Positions 21,723-33,400 of a stretch of DNA of 64,000 nt are shown piece by piece. Positions within the stretch are counted from its first letter, which is position 1; every line of letters starts with the position of its first letter. This DNA comes from Dactylorhiza incarnata. Lineage: Eukaryota > Streptophyta > Magnoliopsida > Asparagales > Orchidaceae. Below the pieces are notes generated by a model. It saw only the letters and a program-made list of their open reading frames with translations. It was not told the origin of the DNA and ran no database searches. A program made the translations under genes and the position numbers. The stretch is taken from the NCBI GenBank assembly GCA_033032865.1, contig JAWHQI010000099.1, positions 4,453,501 to 4,517,500 of the forward strand. The letters are read 5' to 3'.

Positions 21723-21781
21723 CCTATTTATATTTTTTTGCTGTCGCCTAGGCGACAGTGACTGTCGGAAATTTCCGACAG
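21723..21781 (-). promoter_or_regulatory. Antisense promoter: palindrome pair plus TATA box
   Basis: Read on the minus strand: CTGTCGGAAATTTCCGACAG (21781-21762), then the B form CTGTCGCCTAGGCGACAG (21758-21741), then TATAAATAGGG from 21732. The gap between the 16-bp B core and TATAAA is 9 nt, the same as in the LTR (13816-13824). A possible first exon runs from about 21700 to 21629 and holds a fused half-A/half-B sequence (CTGTCGGAGGTCGGCGACA). Confidence 0.65.
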
Positions 21782-23086
21782 CTCCCAATTTAATAAATCT
21801 TCAATTTTTGGTCCCTTTGATGCTTTACAATAGTTATATGTCATTATTACTGCTTCACCTCATGACTTGATGACAAACCATGTGCTTTTTATTATAAAAA
21901 AAAAGTAACTCTTACATGATTATATGATTTCATTTCCAAGCTATCATCGTATTGACACTCCTACTTAGTTGTTTAGACCATTGGTAATTGTTTTCGCATG
22001 CCTCTAAGTATGAGAAATTGCTTATCTATCATAATGAACTATCACGTTCACTTCTTTTGATCAATACGTATGTCTGTTTATTTAATATATACATGGATCA
22101 TATTTGCTTTAACATAATAAAATAGCACTTCATAAATACAACTTTCAACCTTGATTTGTTAGCACAATAAAATATACACCATCTTTTGCGATTCAAGTGA
22201 ATTCGGAGATCCTTGGTCAATTACAAAAAATATCAATATCTCAAAATTAAGATATCACAACATCTGTGATCAAAAAATTTAAAATAAAGACAAGGATACT
22301 CCACCAAGCACTACTTACTCTCCTAATAAGTCTTAATGAGCATTGTGAGGTTAAGCACCTTGGAAAGAATTGTAAAGTGTCTTGTGCAAAAGAAAAATGG
22401 TTTTCTATTCATCTTGTGCTATATCTTCAAAGTCAAAGTTAACTTTATATGCTTATATTATGTTCTACATTTCAATGATCATGTAAATTAAATAACTTCA
22501 TATGTTTGATCTAAGTATCACATGTACACATCATTATGTTATATAAACATTAATCTCATGAGAATTGGACCGAAAATATTCCATAATTCTATACACTATT
22601 GTGTCTTTCTATGATACTTTCAAATGACCTTACTCATGTTTAAGTTATTTTCTTTCATTACTTCATATGGCTTTACCGTCACTTCATGAGTTTATTCATA
22701 CTATGGCATATTCCTATTATTTCGTGGACTTCAATCATTTCCAACAAAGTGCTTCCGCTTACTCTTCATTTCTATATCCTATATCCTTTCCCTTAAGAAC
22801 TACTCTTTTATCTAATATTAACTTTTGCTAATACCAAAAGGGGGAGAATTAAAAGTATAAAAAGAAAAATCACAAATCTATTACACCTAAATATTCCACC
22901 TACACAATACATCATATATTTAGGGGGAGCATATATTTAGGGGGAGCATTCATTTAGGGGGAGCTGTCATCTAAAGGGAGATTATTTATTTTAAGAGAAA
23001 TATATCATGTTATTTTTGTGCACACACCAAATGTTAAACTAACAATCTAAATAGACATGATTTCTTTTTATACGGATTTGTTATTA
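21782..23086. other. AT-rich 3' untranslated region of the SIRE-like element
   Basis: About 1.3 kb, strongly AT-rich, with no open frame of note on either strand. Near the end there are three closely spaced polypurine-like motifs TTTAGGGGGAGC (22918-22966), a common pattern upstream of SIRE-type 3' LTRs. Confidence 0.6.
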
Positions 23087-23100
23087 TCAAAAGGGGGAGA
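23087..23100 (+). other. Polypurine tract
   Basis: TCAAAAGGGGGAGA one base before the 3' LTR start TGTTGG. Confidence 0.85.
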
Positions 23101-23101
23101 T

Positions 23102-24366
23102 TGTTGGAGCATGCGTTTCGCACTCCTCCGGTTTGATAATAACAAAGTCCCGTTTGTATTTGATTCTATTTTTATTTATGGTGTGCAGGTAACAGGTATG
23201 AGATGTTCACATTTCTGCTGGAGATAAATCTGAATATGGGAAATTTCACTGTCGGAAAATTCCGACAGCCGCTGTCGCCCAGGCGACAACAGAGAAGTTA
23301 CAACTACTTCCCTCCACGGCAGCACGATGAAATGCGGTTTTGAGCTGTCGGAATTCCGACAGCGATGTCGCCCAGGCGACAGCTCGAAGGTTACAACAAC
23401 TGCCCACGACACCACCCACGATCGGCAGTTTTGCGCTGTCGGAAATCCGACATCGATGTCGCCCAGGCGACAGCTCGGCAGTTACAGCAACTGCCCGCAC
23501 GACGGCACTCCAGCGGCAGTTTAGCGCTGTCGGAAAATTCCGACAGTGGATGTCGCCCAGGCGACAGCGATTTTCTATAAATTGACTCATTGTGTTCGTG
23601 CATTCCAAGCTTTGAGAATTCCAAGTCCCTTCCTGAGTGCATACGAACCAGAGAGCTCCAGAACCTCTTCAACTCCCATTTGTGCAAAGAAGGATTGAAG
23701 ATTGAAGACGAGATCGGGCGCGCTTCTTCATCAACGATCATCTCGAGGCTTCAACCATCCTTTCAGAGATTTGAAATTCTAGGGAGTTGTCCTTTTCATA
23801 TTGTATTTTCATTTACACACATTTCATTTTGTATTGGTAGAGAAATCATCGTCTTGCGTGCGCCGTCTAAGTCCTTGCGCGGCTTAGGGGAAAATCGCTT
23901 CCTTGTGCGGAGCGTCCAAGTCCTTGCGTGGCTTGGTGGGAAATCGTGGCCTTGTGTGCTACGTCTAGATCTTGGGAAGATCTAGAGGAGAGGTTTGGGG
24001 TTTGTCTTGGGAGAGGCAAGTGATAGCCTTCCGATCCTTGGGAGAAGAATTGGTAAACCAAAAATTATTGTATGTTTTATTATCATAATTGTGCCTTGAT
24101 CTTAAGCATTGTTAAGATCATTTTTTATTGTAAACAAATTTCATGATAAATATAATTATGCTCTTTTCACTAATTGCAAATTTGTTTGCTTAAATCTTTA
24201 TCTTAGAAATTTGTGTTTGGTTTAATACAAAAATTGCATTGGTTTAAAATTATTTATAAGTAACTTTTTAGTAAAGTAAAATTTGTCTAAAAATTATTAA
24301 GTAAAAATTATAAATTTAAACACACCCTTATTCACCACCCCTCTAAGGGCATCACACGATCCAACA
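23102..24366 (+). repeat. 3' LTR of the SIRE-like element
   Basis: 1265 bp, co-linear with the 5' LTR and roughly 2% different by eye. It keeps all four palindrome pairs (A at 23249-23268 through B at 23551-23566) and TATAA at 23576, again 9 nt after the last B. The second A palindrome here is perfect (ATTCCGACAG), whereas the 5' LTR copy has ATTCCGATAG. Confidence 0.95.
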
Positions 24367-24371
24367 CCTTT
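24367..24371. repeat. Target-site duplication CCTTT, right copy
   Basis: Matches 13346-13350 exactly. Confidence 0.92.
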
Positions 24372-24933
24372 GACGAGGATGAACTTTTAGTTCTAATAGT
24401 GGCTCTTGTTCACTGTGTCACAGACAGTGATGTGCTGGCTCGCGAAATGGGTTGTCCCATCTTGTAGGTGCGGAAGGAGAAGATCTTGCGTAAGACGAGC
24501 ATGTTGAATTCCATTCTCTCCTCGCGCAGATAGCTGGCGAACGTGATTATAACAGCGATCGCGTTTGGGGTCAGTTGGCTCGGCAGGACGCCATAGTACT
24601 TTTGTACCTGGGAAATTATCCAAAGAAGGGTTAGCGTGCTCTTTGCGAAATGAGCAAGAAATGTAATAGTTGAGTAGGTTACCTGGCGCACTTCCAGCCA
24701 TAGGTGGAGTCGTAACCCATTCTCAAAGTGAACAATTGGGATGGCGATCTCTTCAGGGGATGGCTCATTGATGGAGATGGTGTTCGCGGGCGGCGAGCTA
24801 GAAATCCCGTGGGGATGTATCTGTCCACCGTGGCGAGGAACTCTTCGTCGGTGAGCGAGGAGTAGAAGAAAGGATAGTCGCGGTAGGCCCCTGTGCACCT
24901 GGCCTGCCCTTCAGAGTCTCCATCAGTGACCAT
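24372..24933 (-). pseudogene. Tat-type antisense ORF, upstream part
   Basis: Starts ATG at 24933 (MVTDGDSEGQARC) and contains YPFFYSSLTDEEF. A frameshift near 24800 moves to a second frame with EEIAIPIVHFENGLRLHLW. A good 75-nt intron follows (24682-24608; donor CAG|GTAACC, acceptor TTTCCCAG|GTAC), and then KYYGVLPSQLTPNAIAVIITF. This pattern (a short lead, FENGLRLHLW, a YYG..PSQL.PNA block) resembles the Pfam family of putative gypsy-type transposon proteins found as antisense ORFs in Tat elements. Function unknown. The frame is broken off by the SIRE-like insertion and continues at 13349 downward. Confidence 0.6.
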
Positions 24934-25272
24934 GGTTTCAATAATAGCGAGCTGGGGGAAGCGCGACTGCGAGCTGAGAGTTGTGATAGAGCCTTGAAGA
25001 AAAGAAAAGGGTCGAAGACAGTTAATGCGGTGGTTAGAAAGTAAAAACCAGTGGCTATTTATAAGAATGAAAAAGGCAGGAAGAATTTGAAGCGCCAGGG
25101 GTGCGGATAGCTGGACAGCGCGGTGACGTTTCAACTTCTTGGACCTTATCCGATCCAGGTGGTCTTGCGTCCTGGCGACATACTCTAACTCGCCATAGGC
25201 GAGCCAAGCTACAGAGAAAAAAGTAAAAGTCGCGAAGGCGAGGCAATAACTCGCGAGTCTAAAGCGAGGCAC

Positions 25273-26700
25273 TTATATCAAAATAGAAAATAAGTGACGT
25301 GCGAGCACAGTTAACATAATGGTAGAATTAATGCAAAGAGAAAGAGAAAGCCCGCGAGCGAGGAGGAATATCCTTATTACAAATTCATAAATTGTTCAAA
25401 ACCCCCAAGGGGGGGGGGGGGGGGGGTCGGAATAGTAGGTGCGAGCAACAAATAATAAAAAACAATTGTTCAATAGTTAATCCACTTCCAGCGTCCACGA
25501 CCCCGCACCCCAGATCGCGGGGGCACTTTCGGGTAGTGGTACTCGCGAACCAACTGGACCTCACACTACATCAGGCGCATCTGATCCTCGATTCGCGCGA
25601 GGAGAACCCCGGGCGAGGTGACTTCCCCGCGAGCGAATTGGCTCATCTTGGCAAGGACTCACACGCTCGCATCCTCCATAACAGCGAACCTCTCCTCGTA
25701 AGCGGTTCTATCCACCCGGTTCTGATCATATAGGTCTCTAGCATGAGGCCATACTTCTGGAAACGCTCGGTGACCCGCCTCTTCATTTGCTCGGAATTGC
25801 CGGGGTCCCCCAGGAAGTCCGCGACCTGGTTCGGCGAGGGCGAGGGAGATATCTCCTCCTCTCCGTGCTCCGACTCGGTAGGCGGGGTCGGGGGAACACA
25901 TACGAGGAAGAAATTAGCAATTAGGAGAGGAAAGAGGTATTCAACAGAAATTATTTAACCTGGCTAGATGATGATGGTATGGGCTCGCTGACGAGAAGGC
26001 TCGGCTGGCCTTTGAAAGCTTCAGTGAAGGCATGAGTGATTGATTTCCCCAAGCCCGGGTGGTGCGTTGAGTCGTCCGCGACCCCGGGGTCGACAAGTAG
26101 AAACCCACCTGGGCTCCATTGACCTAGAGCGCCAAACCCCGGGGTGTTGATGGTCATTTTTGTTGGGGTTAGCGAGCCCACCAGAGAGGTGGTTCGCCTC
26201 TCCGGAGTTGCGAGAGGGGTCACTGCATGAAAGGAATAATGTGGTTTCAGCAAACAGACATACAAGAGATGGCGAGGCAAACAACTTACCAGGACGCGAG
26301 GATGAGACTCGCAGGCCGGAGGTTTCCACCTCTGGGGGGAGGTCAGTCCTCCCAGGGGACACGAGGCGAGACCCCGTTGGTGATTGCCCGATGAGATTTT
26401 CCCCCAGGAGGGTTCTGCGAGCAAAGGAACAAGATTAGCTGAATACTACTTGGATTATCGAACCTTCGACAGTAGAACCTGTGAGGCGAGCTCGTGGGTG
26501 GGGTGGGGTGGGGTGGGGGGGAGGGCGGGGATAGTGTTGACGACTCATCCTCCCCGGACGGCCATCAGACGGTCTTCGCCTTTTTGATTTGAGGCGGAGG
26601 CAGAGTAGGTTGCTGGGAAATCCAGGGGCGAGCTCGGTAGCTTTGGCTTTTTGGATCGCTTACGAGTCCCTGAGGCAAGCCAATATCTCTTCCTTTTTGG
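25273..26700 (-). other. Second possible antisense coding region of the Tat-like element
   Basis: Minus-strand frames at 25659-25901 (Ala/Gly/Arg-rich, ending RTAYEERFAVMEDASV) and 25951-26424 have the same GC-rich composition as the antisense ORF next door and are separated by intron-like gaps. I could not assemble a gene and recognise no domain. It contains a G18 run (25409-25426) and a G-rich stretch at 26495-26530. Confidence 0.3.
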
Positions 26701-26806
26701 ACCTCTCGATGGATATGGCGATGAGCAGCGAAAGGGAGAAGAGGGAGAAAAAGTTCATGCACTGGCCAGAGGGAATGGTATTTATAGCATTGGTGAAAGA
26801 GCACAG

Positions 26807-27475
26807 TGTTCCTCTGAGAATACTCTAGAGGGGGGTGAATATAGATTTAAAAATTATTTCTAACCTAACTGTGCAAACACAATAAAACTTAAGTATTATG
26901 CTCCAATAAATACTTATCCAGAATAAATGATGTTGAAATATAAAGCAGGAAAACAGTAAAGCAATCTAAGCTATGAGGGACACCACAGAAAATAGACAAT
27001 CCAGAAGACACACAAATTTTTATAGAGGTTCCCCAAAATGTGGGTAGTCCTCTCTTCTACCACCTGGTAGGATTGTACCAACTGTGCCTGAGTCTTTTGA
27101 CAAGGAGACTCTCAGAACCACTGATCTTTTGATAAGGAAATCATGAACCACCAAATCTTTTGATAAGGAGATCTTGAACCACCAGATCTTTTGATAAGGA
27201 GATCTTGAACCACTGGATCTTTTGATAAGGAGATCTTGAACCACTGAATCCTTTGGAAGAGGGATTCTCAAAACCCTTTTACAGGGAAATGAGAAGGATA
27301 AAGAAAGAAGGGGAGAAGAAGAAGAATTCTGTTTTCAGAATTCTTATGAAGGTTGTATGAAGAACAACTTCTTTAATCTTTCACTAGATCTGCTCTTGAT
27401 TAACTCCTGCTTATGATAGTGTTGTATTGCAGGAGATATTGATGTCAGATCCTTTTTGTTTGTACTGATTAAAAT
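26807..27475 (-). repeat. 3' LTR of minus-strand Copia element, left (U5-side) part
   Basis: Read on the minus strand this is the end of an LTR: TTCACCCCCCTCTAGAG near 26830, then ...GAGGAACA ending at 26807. The same TTCACCCCCC-TCTAG terminal motif closes the other two Copia LTRs in the window. The remaining LTR is at 52639-53708; the gag-only Copia element sits between. No gene is seen. Confidence 0.65.
27118..27255. repeat. 30-bp tandem repeat in the minus-strand Copia LTR
   Basis: Five units of AATCTTTTGATAAGGAGATC with GAACCAC between them, period about 30 bp, with substitutions. Confidence 0.8.
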
Positions 27476-27663
27476 TGTTGGGAATCTTGCCCACATGATT
27501 CCTGATTTGAAGAAGTCACCAAGTGAAGAAAACTTCACTTTGTATTTTATCACTTCTCTAGCTCATAATCTCAGGAAGTTAAAGGAATGTCGTCGAGAAG
27601 AATAGGAGATATCGTCGACAAAGTATGCTTGTCATCATGATGATGAGCAAAGCAAACAATGAG

Positions 27664-27870
27664 ACTTGGGGAGTTCGTCGAACGAAGAATAAAGTTCGTC
27701 GAACGAAGAACAAAGTTCATCGATCGAAGAACGAAGTTCGTCGAACGCAAAGACGGGACAGAAGCAAACGCTGAGACTTGGCGAGTTCGTCGAACGCAGA
27801 ATGCTATTCGTCGAACGAAGAATGAAGTTTGTCGAACGAAGAATGCAGTTCGTCGAACGCAGAAACTTCT
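27664..27870 (+). repeat. TTCGTCGAACG array in U3
   Basis: At least seven units of GTTCGTCGAACG(A/C)AGAA, about 18 bp each. TTCGTCGAA is the same core as in the Tekay-like LTR at 6550-6930. The counterpart in the other LTR is at 50803-51005, more degraded (TTTGTCGAAC, TTCGTCAAAC). Confidence 0.8.
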
Positions 27871-28481
27871 CTACAGATTGACAGAATCCACTGAGAAGAG
27901 GAAGCCATCTCAGCCCAACCGCTAAGACAGATTCAAATAGATGGAATGTCATCGAGAAGATGCAGTATCGTCGACATCATCAAAGAAGCCGTGTCGTCGG
28001 AAAGGCTAAGTAAGACTGATGCCAATGACATCGTCGTAAAGAAGGCGTGTCGTCGAGAAGACTGAAGAAGGTCAGCTGAAGACAAGCAGTTGCTAAAGTA
28101 TAGTCTGTCGTCAAAAGAACAAAGTGATTACGACGACAGGCTACAAGAAAGAAGATCACGGCGACACAGTTAGAGATAGCATATCGCTGTATATGCAAAA
28201 ACGCCAGAATATCTCGTATCGTCGAGACATCAACGTCAGAGGCAGAAGTTAGAAGACTTGAGGGCCCACTAAGGCCTAAGGCATCGACAAAGTCTTGTCA
28301 TCAAGATATTATCCATATTGTCATAACAATGGAAATATCATCGAGACGCAATTCAAATGTTGCGGACACGCTGTCAGCATTTAATGCCGCCGCCTGATTG
28401 TCCAATAAGCGCGTTCTCTTAAGGAATGGGCGTCTGACATTAAAGGACATCATATGTTACCGTTAAGCGGCTCATCAGTCC

Positions 28482-28488
28482 TATAAAT
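28482..28488 (+). promoter_or_regulatory. LTR TATA box
   Basis: TATAAAT in CAGTCCTATAAATGGGAAC, kept in the other LTR at 51646. The downstream sequence is transcribed-like (GAACAAGAATC, rich in GAAGAA). Confidence 0.6.
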
Positions 28489-28833
28489 GGGAACATTGAT
28501 GCCTTAGAAAAATGAGGATGTGAGATACAAGAACGAAAAAAAAGAATCTCGTCGTTGCTTCAAAATACAACAGTACATTCAGCAGAGAAGAAGAAGAATA
28601 AGTAGAGAACAAGAATCAAGCGTTCTCAGAAGAATCAGTCATCCTCATTGACTGATAAGAAGCCGCTCCTCATCAGGCTAAGAAAAGAGATTGAAGAAGA
28701 ACTGTGCTTTCAAGATCTAAATCAGAAACATCTTCTTCAATCTCAAGTTGCCGATCTCCATCAGGCTAAGTTGTCGATCTTCACCAGGCAGAAGAAACAG
28801 TTTTCATCACTGTAAATCTTTTATTGTTGTAAG

Positions 28834-29240
28834 GCTTGAGGGCTGGAGAGCTGTGAGGCTTGAGGGCCATGGCAGTGGACTTGCGGGTCCGATTTTGTCT
28901 AGCTTGAGGGCTAGAGAGCTGTGAGGCTTGAGGGCCAGGGCAGTGGACTTGCGGGTCTGATTTTGTCTAGCTTGAGAGCTGGAGAACTATGAGGCTTGAG
29001 GGCCAGGGCAGTGGACTTGCGAATCCGAATTTGTCGAGCTTGAGGGCTTGGGTGCAGTAAGGGCTTGCGGGCCTAGGCTGTAGGCACAGGACTTGCGGGT
29101 CTGTGTTGTGTAGGGCTTGAGGGCCTGAGTGTCGAGCTTGCGGGCTCGGGTGCAGTAGGGTCTTGCGGGCCTAGGCTGTAGAACTTGCGGGTCCGTGTTG
29201 TAAGGCTTGCGGGCCTGAATATTTGGTCGAGTTTGCCGAG
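28834..29240 (+). repeat. 68-bp tandem repeat in R/U5
   Basis: Unit starts GCTTGAGGGCTGGAG at 28834, 28902, 28970 and 29038, exactly 68 bp apart, then degenerate half-units of GGCTTGCGGGCC and GACTTGCGGGTCC. Equivalent at about 52018-52410 in the 3' LTR. Confidence 0.85.
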
Positions 29241-29464
29241 CCTAGCACACTGCTAGGTAGGCGTAGAGGGAAAGAGGACTACTCAAGACACCTTGTCTTG
29301 AGGAACCTCTGTAAGTTCTTGCGTGCTTTCGGTGTTGTCTTATTCTAATCTGCAGATCTATTAATCAGAAATCAAGAACACCGAAAGGGGATAAAATAAT
29401 TTGAAAAACCTATTCACCCCCCCCCCCCCTCTAGGTGATAAGTTGACACCCAATAAACAAAAAG

Positions 29465-29475
29465 TGGTATTAGAG
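29465..29475 (+). other. Primer-binding site
   Basis: TGGTATTAGAG, 5 nt after the LTR end; one mismatch to the initiator-Met tRNA complement. Confidence 0.75.
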
Positions 29476-29543
29476 GGAGGTTGTTCAAAGAAAAGCTTAA
29501 CAACTTGAACAGATCTGTCATTGGGTGTTCATTCATCATAGCT

Positions 29544-31351
29544 ATGGAATCAAAAATAACTATTTGCTTTAAGGAGAACTTTGCCCTTTGGAAAGTAAGA
29601 GCAAGAATATACATGGAGGCTATGGACCCTGGATTGTTTCAAATCGTTCAAGAAGGGCCATATGTCCCCAAGCCAGTGCTCAAGAGAATGACTGCAGAAG
29701 ATGAGATCCTTCTAGCCAACTTGGACAAAGAAGACAGAAGCATTCTAGCTGGTGCAGTAGATCTGCCAGCACTCCAGAAGTTGAGTCACTGCACAACCGC
29801 AAAAGAGATGTGGAACTCTCTAACTGTCCTTATGGAAGGATTAAAAGAAGATAGAAGCAGGGTAGCTGAGAAGAAAGTCAGAGCGTTGAGCAACAGTGAC
29901 TCAAGCTGTTCAGACTCAGAAGAGAATGCTGATCTTAGACAGACTGCCTTGTCTGAGTCAGAGGAAGAAAGTCAGGATGATTACTGTCCTGAACAGGTAT
30001 GCATCAGAGCACTCCTAACTATTTCAGACAGTGAATCAGATGATGAAGAATGCTCTATAGCCAGAGAAAGAATACGAGCACCTTTAACTCTCACAGACTG
30101 TGACTCTGAGGAAGTCTGTGGGTTGATGGCTCTATCAGATGAAGAAAATCATGATGAATCACATCATGATCAGGTATGCATCACTCACACATCTTTACTA
30201 CCTTCTTCAATTAAGAAGACCAAGAGTGCATCAGATGATTTCTCATCCTCTGAAGATAGTGCAGAAAACTGCTCATCATACGACAATAAGAACCATGCTG
30301 ATCTAATAGAGCAGTTTGGTGATCTCTTGGGAGCTCTGAGAAAGAGAAAGATGCTTGTTAAGAAGCAAGCTAAGGAGCTAGAATCACTCAGACCCATTAA
30401 GGCTGAGATGAATGAGGAAATGGGTATGTCCCACAATGAGGGCACCAACTCCTGTGAGCTAAAGAAAATCATATGCAAGCTTCATGATGAAAGAAACCAA
30501 AGGGAAGAACTCGTCAGGAAACTTGAGAATGATCTGCTTAAGGAAAGAAGCTTAGAAGCTCAATTCTCTAAGCCCAAAACTATACTGCCGATCATTGACA
30601 CCTTCTCCTCCTATGGAAATAGGAGGGGATTGGGTTTCAATTAAGGGGCAGTAGTTGCTGGGAATGGAGAAAGGGGCAAAACAAAAGCTGAGCCTCATAC
30701 CACCTTTCGGAAGGTAGTGCTTCCCTCTAATAAGTATGATCAGGATAGTGTCAATGGTCACTGGATGAATGGAAGCTCCATTAGTCTGGGAAATGCTCCT
30801 GACTATGGGAAGAGAAAGGGCATGGGGATGAGTGCATTGAAGGCTCCCCATGAAGAAATCCAAATGGCCCATCATGGACCATTTGTGTTTGGTTCCCCAA
30901 CCCCCACATTCAAGGGTAAGGAAGCAACACCTTCCCAATCTCTTCCAGCAAATAAGCAGGCTGGTAGCCCTAGTATAATCAACTCCCACTTGATCATTTC
31001 TGATGTTATCAACACTATGTCAGCTACCAAGCTGACATCTGTTGCTGACAAATAGATAAAGTCAAGAATAAATAATTATACTAGAGCAGCCAGTCAGCCC
31101 TTAGCTAAGAGAGATAGGAAGAATGTTGCTGCCTTCTCTACTGAACATAAGCATTGTGATTCTCCAACCACCTCAAAAATTGTTCAGAAAAGATGGTACA
31201 ACATCCATGAATGTTGGTACTGTAGCAAAGTGTGACACATTGCCATTGACTGTTGGCACAACGTTAGTGTGCCTAGTGCAGAGGAGAGACCTCCTAGAAA
31301 GGCTAAGGTGAGTAGAAGAATTCCATATTATGCTAACAAGAACCTAGGACC
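29544..31351 (+). pseudogene. Copia gag, broken, interrupted by the giant-LTR element
   Basis: Start at ATG 29544 (MESKITICFKENFALWKVRAR), whose opening resembles SIRE-type gag N-termini. The capsid core is short: after EMWNSLTVLMEG it jumps to acidic Ser/Asp/Glu-rich sequence (SDSSCSDSEEN), so the middle of gag is deleted. Stops in frame: TAA 30642-30644, TAG 31053-31055, and a TGA inside a zinc knuckle near 31230 (CWYCSKV*HIAIDC). The frame reaches NLGPK at the insertion point and resumes after it at 50102 with PWVPKGY, so the 18.7-kb element landed in the gag tail. Confidence 0.75.
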
Positions 31352-31356
31352 CAAGT
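31352..31356. repeat. Target-site duplication CAAGT, left copy
   Basis: CAAGT here and at 50097-50101 flanks the giant-LTR element exactly. Confidence 0.92.
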
Positions 31357-33400
31357 TGTAACATCCCCAGAACAACTAGACCCCTGAAGTGCATTTTGTC
31401 ATGTCAAGGTCATGACATTCCTCTAAGAGACCAAAATGGCCCTAAGAACCAAGGTGAATAAGTGAAAATCACCTTGGTGTGCAAATAGCCAAATTTGACT
31501 CCAAAGGCTTATGACTTGATATTAGACTTCAAAATGACATATTGACCCCACCAACTCTTCCTAAACACCTTAAGGAATCCCTTGGGTCATTTAGGACTCA
31601 TTGGGGGTCAAACCCAATTGATCAAATTTGCTAAAGTCAACTCTAGGCCACCTAGGTCAAACCTCCATAAATAAGGGCAATTGAACTCCAAATGATCAAA
31701 TTGGACCCACCCTCATATGGCAACCCCCCTAGGGGACCCAATGGACCCAAAAGCCCCATCATAGGGCCATCAATTTGGGGAAATTGGGCAAATTTCTAAA
31801 AAGCCCCAATTTGCCCTATTTGGTTCAAGTAAGCCAAACTCAAGCTAGGTGGACTTAACCCAAACCCAACCTTAGAACCTTTGGGCTCAACCCCACCTAA
31901 TCAAGCCCACTAGTGGGCTGAACTACCTTGGGCCCCAATTGAGCCCAAGCGGAGGTCCAACAAGGTGGTGGCCGGCCACCACCAAAGGACTTGAATTTAA
32001 GAGGAATTCATGGAGAGGTGGCCACTTGGCCACCACTCCCCAATTCCTGGCCTGCCCCTGCCTTCCCAAGGAATTCCAGTAGAAGAATGGGCTGAGCTGG
32101 CTACCGTTGAGAGGGTGGGGAGGAGAGAAATAGCTCACCATACCGGCCACCATAATGGCCATTCCCCCTTTCCAATGCAATGCAGCCAAACTCCCTTTCC
32201 TCTGGCATCAATTCGAGCTCAGGAATAAATTCCTAATGAGCTGGAGGCCTGCGGCTGGCTGGCTGGGGCGGTGACCACATAGAGGATATCGCCGATCATT
32301 GATAGCTAGCAATATACACTCCCTTGGCTCATTTCAATCACACCATCACCTTCAGAGCACTCAGAGCAGTCGAGGCCCCCTTCATGATTGAGCTTTCGAC
32401 CTCAGCCGCACCAGAATCCATGGACTCCAGGAATATGAATGCGATCTTCCTCCGCCGCAATACCAATCACCAAGCTCGCGCACAAGCAATTTCCTTCCCC
32501 CCTCCTCCTGTGCTAGCTTCCTTTCTCTCCTCCCGTCGAGCTGAGCCATGTAATCCCAGTTTTTAACTTGCGATTTCCATGTTCTTAACCGCAAAAACGA
32601 AAGGTGGCGCAGGCCACCTCTGGCCACCTCCGGCCGTGATCTCACTGCCAGGCGATAGCCCTTGGTCAGGTGAAGGAGATGGCTTGGGCGATTGGCCGGA
32701 GACAGCCTCCATTGGCCAGAATCTTGCCCGCAAATCGGCCCAGGCGCGGTGAATCAGAGCCGTTGGCCCATCGGGGAAAACGACCCCGTGGCCGTTAGAT
32801 CTGGCGGCTTAGGCTAATCGCAGCCCAAAATGAATTAAACCATAATATTTGAGTAATATGTCACATTTCATGCAGCCCCTTAAATAATTTATTAAAAATA
32901 CCTCCTCTCATTTTCTGGGAAAGCTTTGAACATCAAAGTTGTAGCCCTTGGGCTCTAGAATTTTTAGAAATTTGGATCACCCCAAGAGGAGCACTGTAGC
33001 TCCCTGTACACCATTTTTAGTGTAGCATGTACATATGGGCCCCTTTTCCTTTATAAATTAATTTAGAGAGGTAAACAACTCTAAATATCTTGAAATTTGG
33101 TGCATGCATGAGTCATGCCCTAGAGTACATCCTACCAAAAATTGAGGACTTTTGGAAATAAGTTTTCTAAGGTTTTGATCATAATTCATTTTCCTTGAAA
33201 GTCCTAGATCTAGTGTTTTATGAGGTCAAATCCACTGAAAACTTTGGTGGATAGTAGACCTAGTCATACAAAGTCTCGGGCCAAAATTTTGGGCAATTTG
33301 GATCAGTGCATGTGGACATATCTCACATGCAAGATTCATTAAAGTAGTGAATGGTGGGACATGTATATAAGGTGAATTTGTTAAGATAAATAATTGCTAA

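Larger units (their letters stand above)
13351..24366 (+). mobile_element. SIRE-like Ty1/Copia element, 11.0 kb, both LTRs present
   Basis: Complete outline: 1267-bp and 1265-bp LTRs (TGTTGG...CCAACA), primer-binding site, gag with two zinc knuckles, protease, integrase, RT, RNase H, then a 3.4-kb 3' region with an antisense ORF, a polypurine tract and the 3' LTR. Integrase before RT marks Copia. The length, gag type and long 3' region suggest the SIRE/Maximus lineage. The LTRs differ by roughly 2% by eye, so the insertion is fairly recent, yet gag-pol has several stops and three frameshifts. Confidence 0.9.
24372..26806 (+). mobile_element. Tat-like element, right segment
   Basis: Continuation of the sequence broken at 13350. 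Coding potential is on the minus strand, as on the left side. It ends where the 3' LTR of the minus-strand Copia begins (TGTTCCTCT at 26807). The bases just before, CACAG at 26802-26806, would be one copy of that element's target duplication; the other lies outside the window. Confidence 0.6.
27476..29459 (+). repeat. 5' LTR of the gag-only Copia element
   Basis: Co-linear with 50605-52638, visibly more diverged than the SIRE-like LTR pair. It contains the TTCGTCGAACG array (27664-27870), many GTCGTCGA motifs, a TATA box TATAAATGG at 28482, a 68-bp tandem repeat, and a C13 run followed by TCTAGG near its end. Confidence 0.85.

Noticed and set aside
31923..32189. 88-codon minus-strand frame kept in both giant LTRs (also 43477-43743)
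   Set aside because: Both copies are young LTR duplicates, so shared openness is not evidence of coding; no domain.
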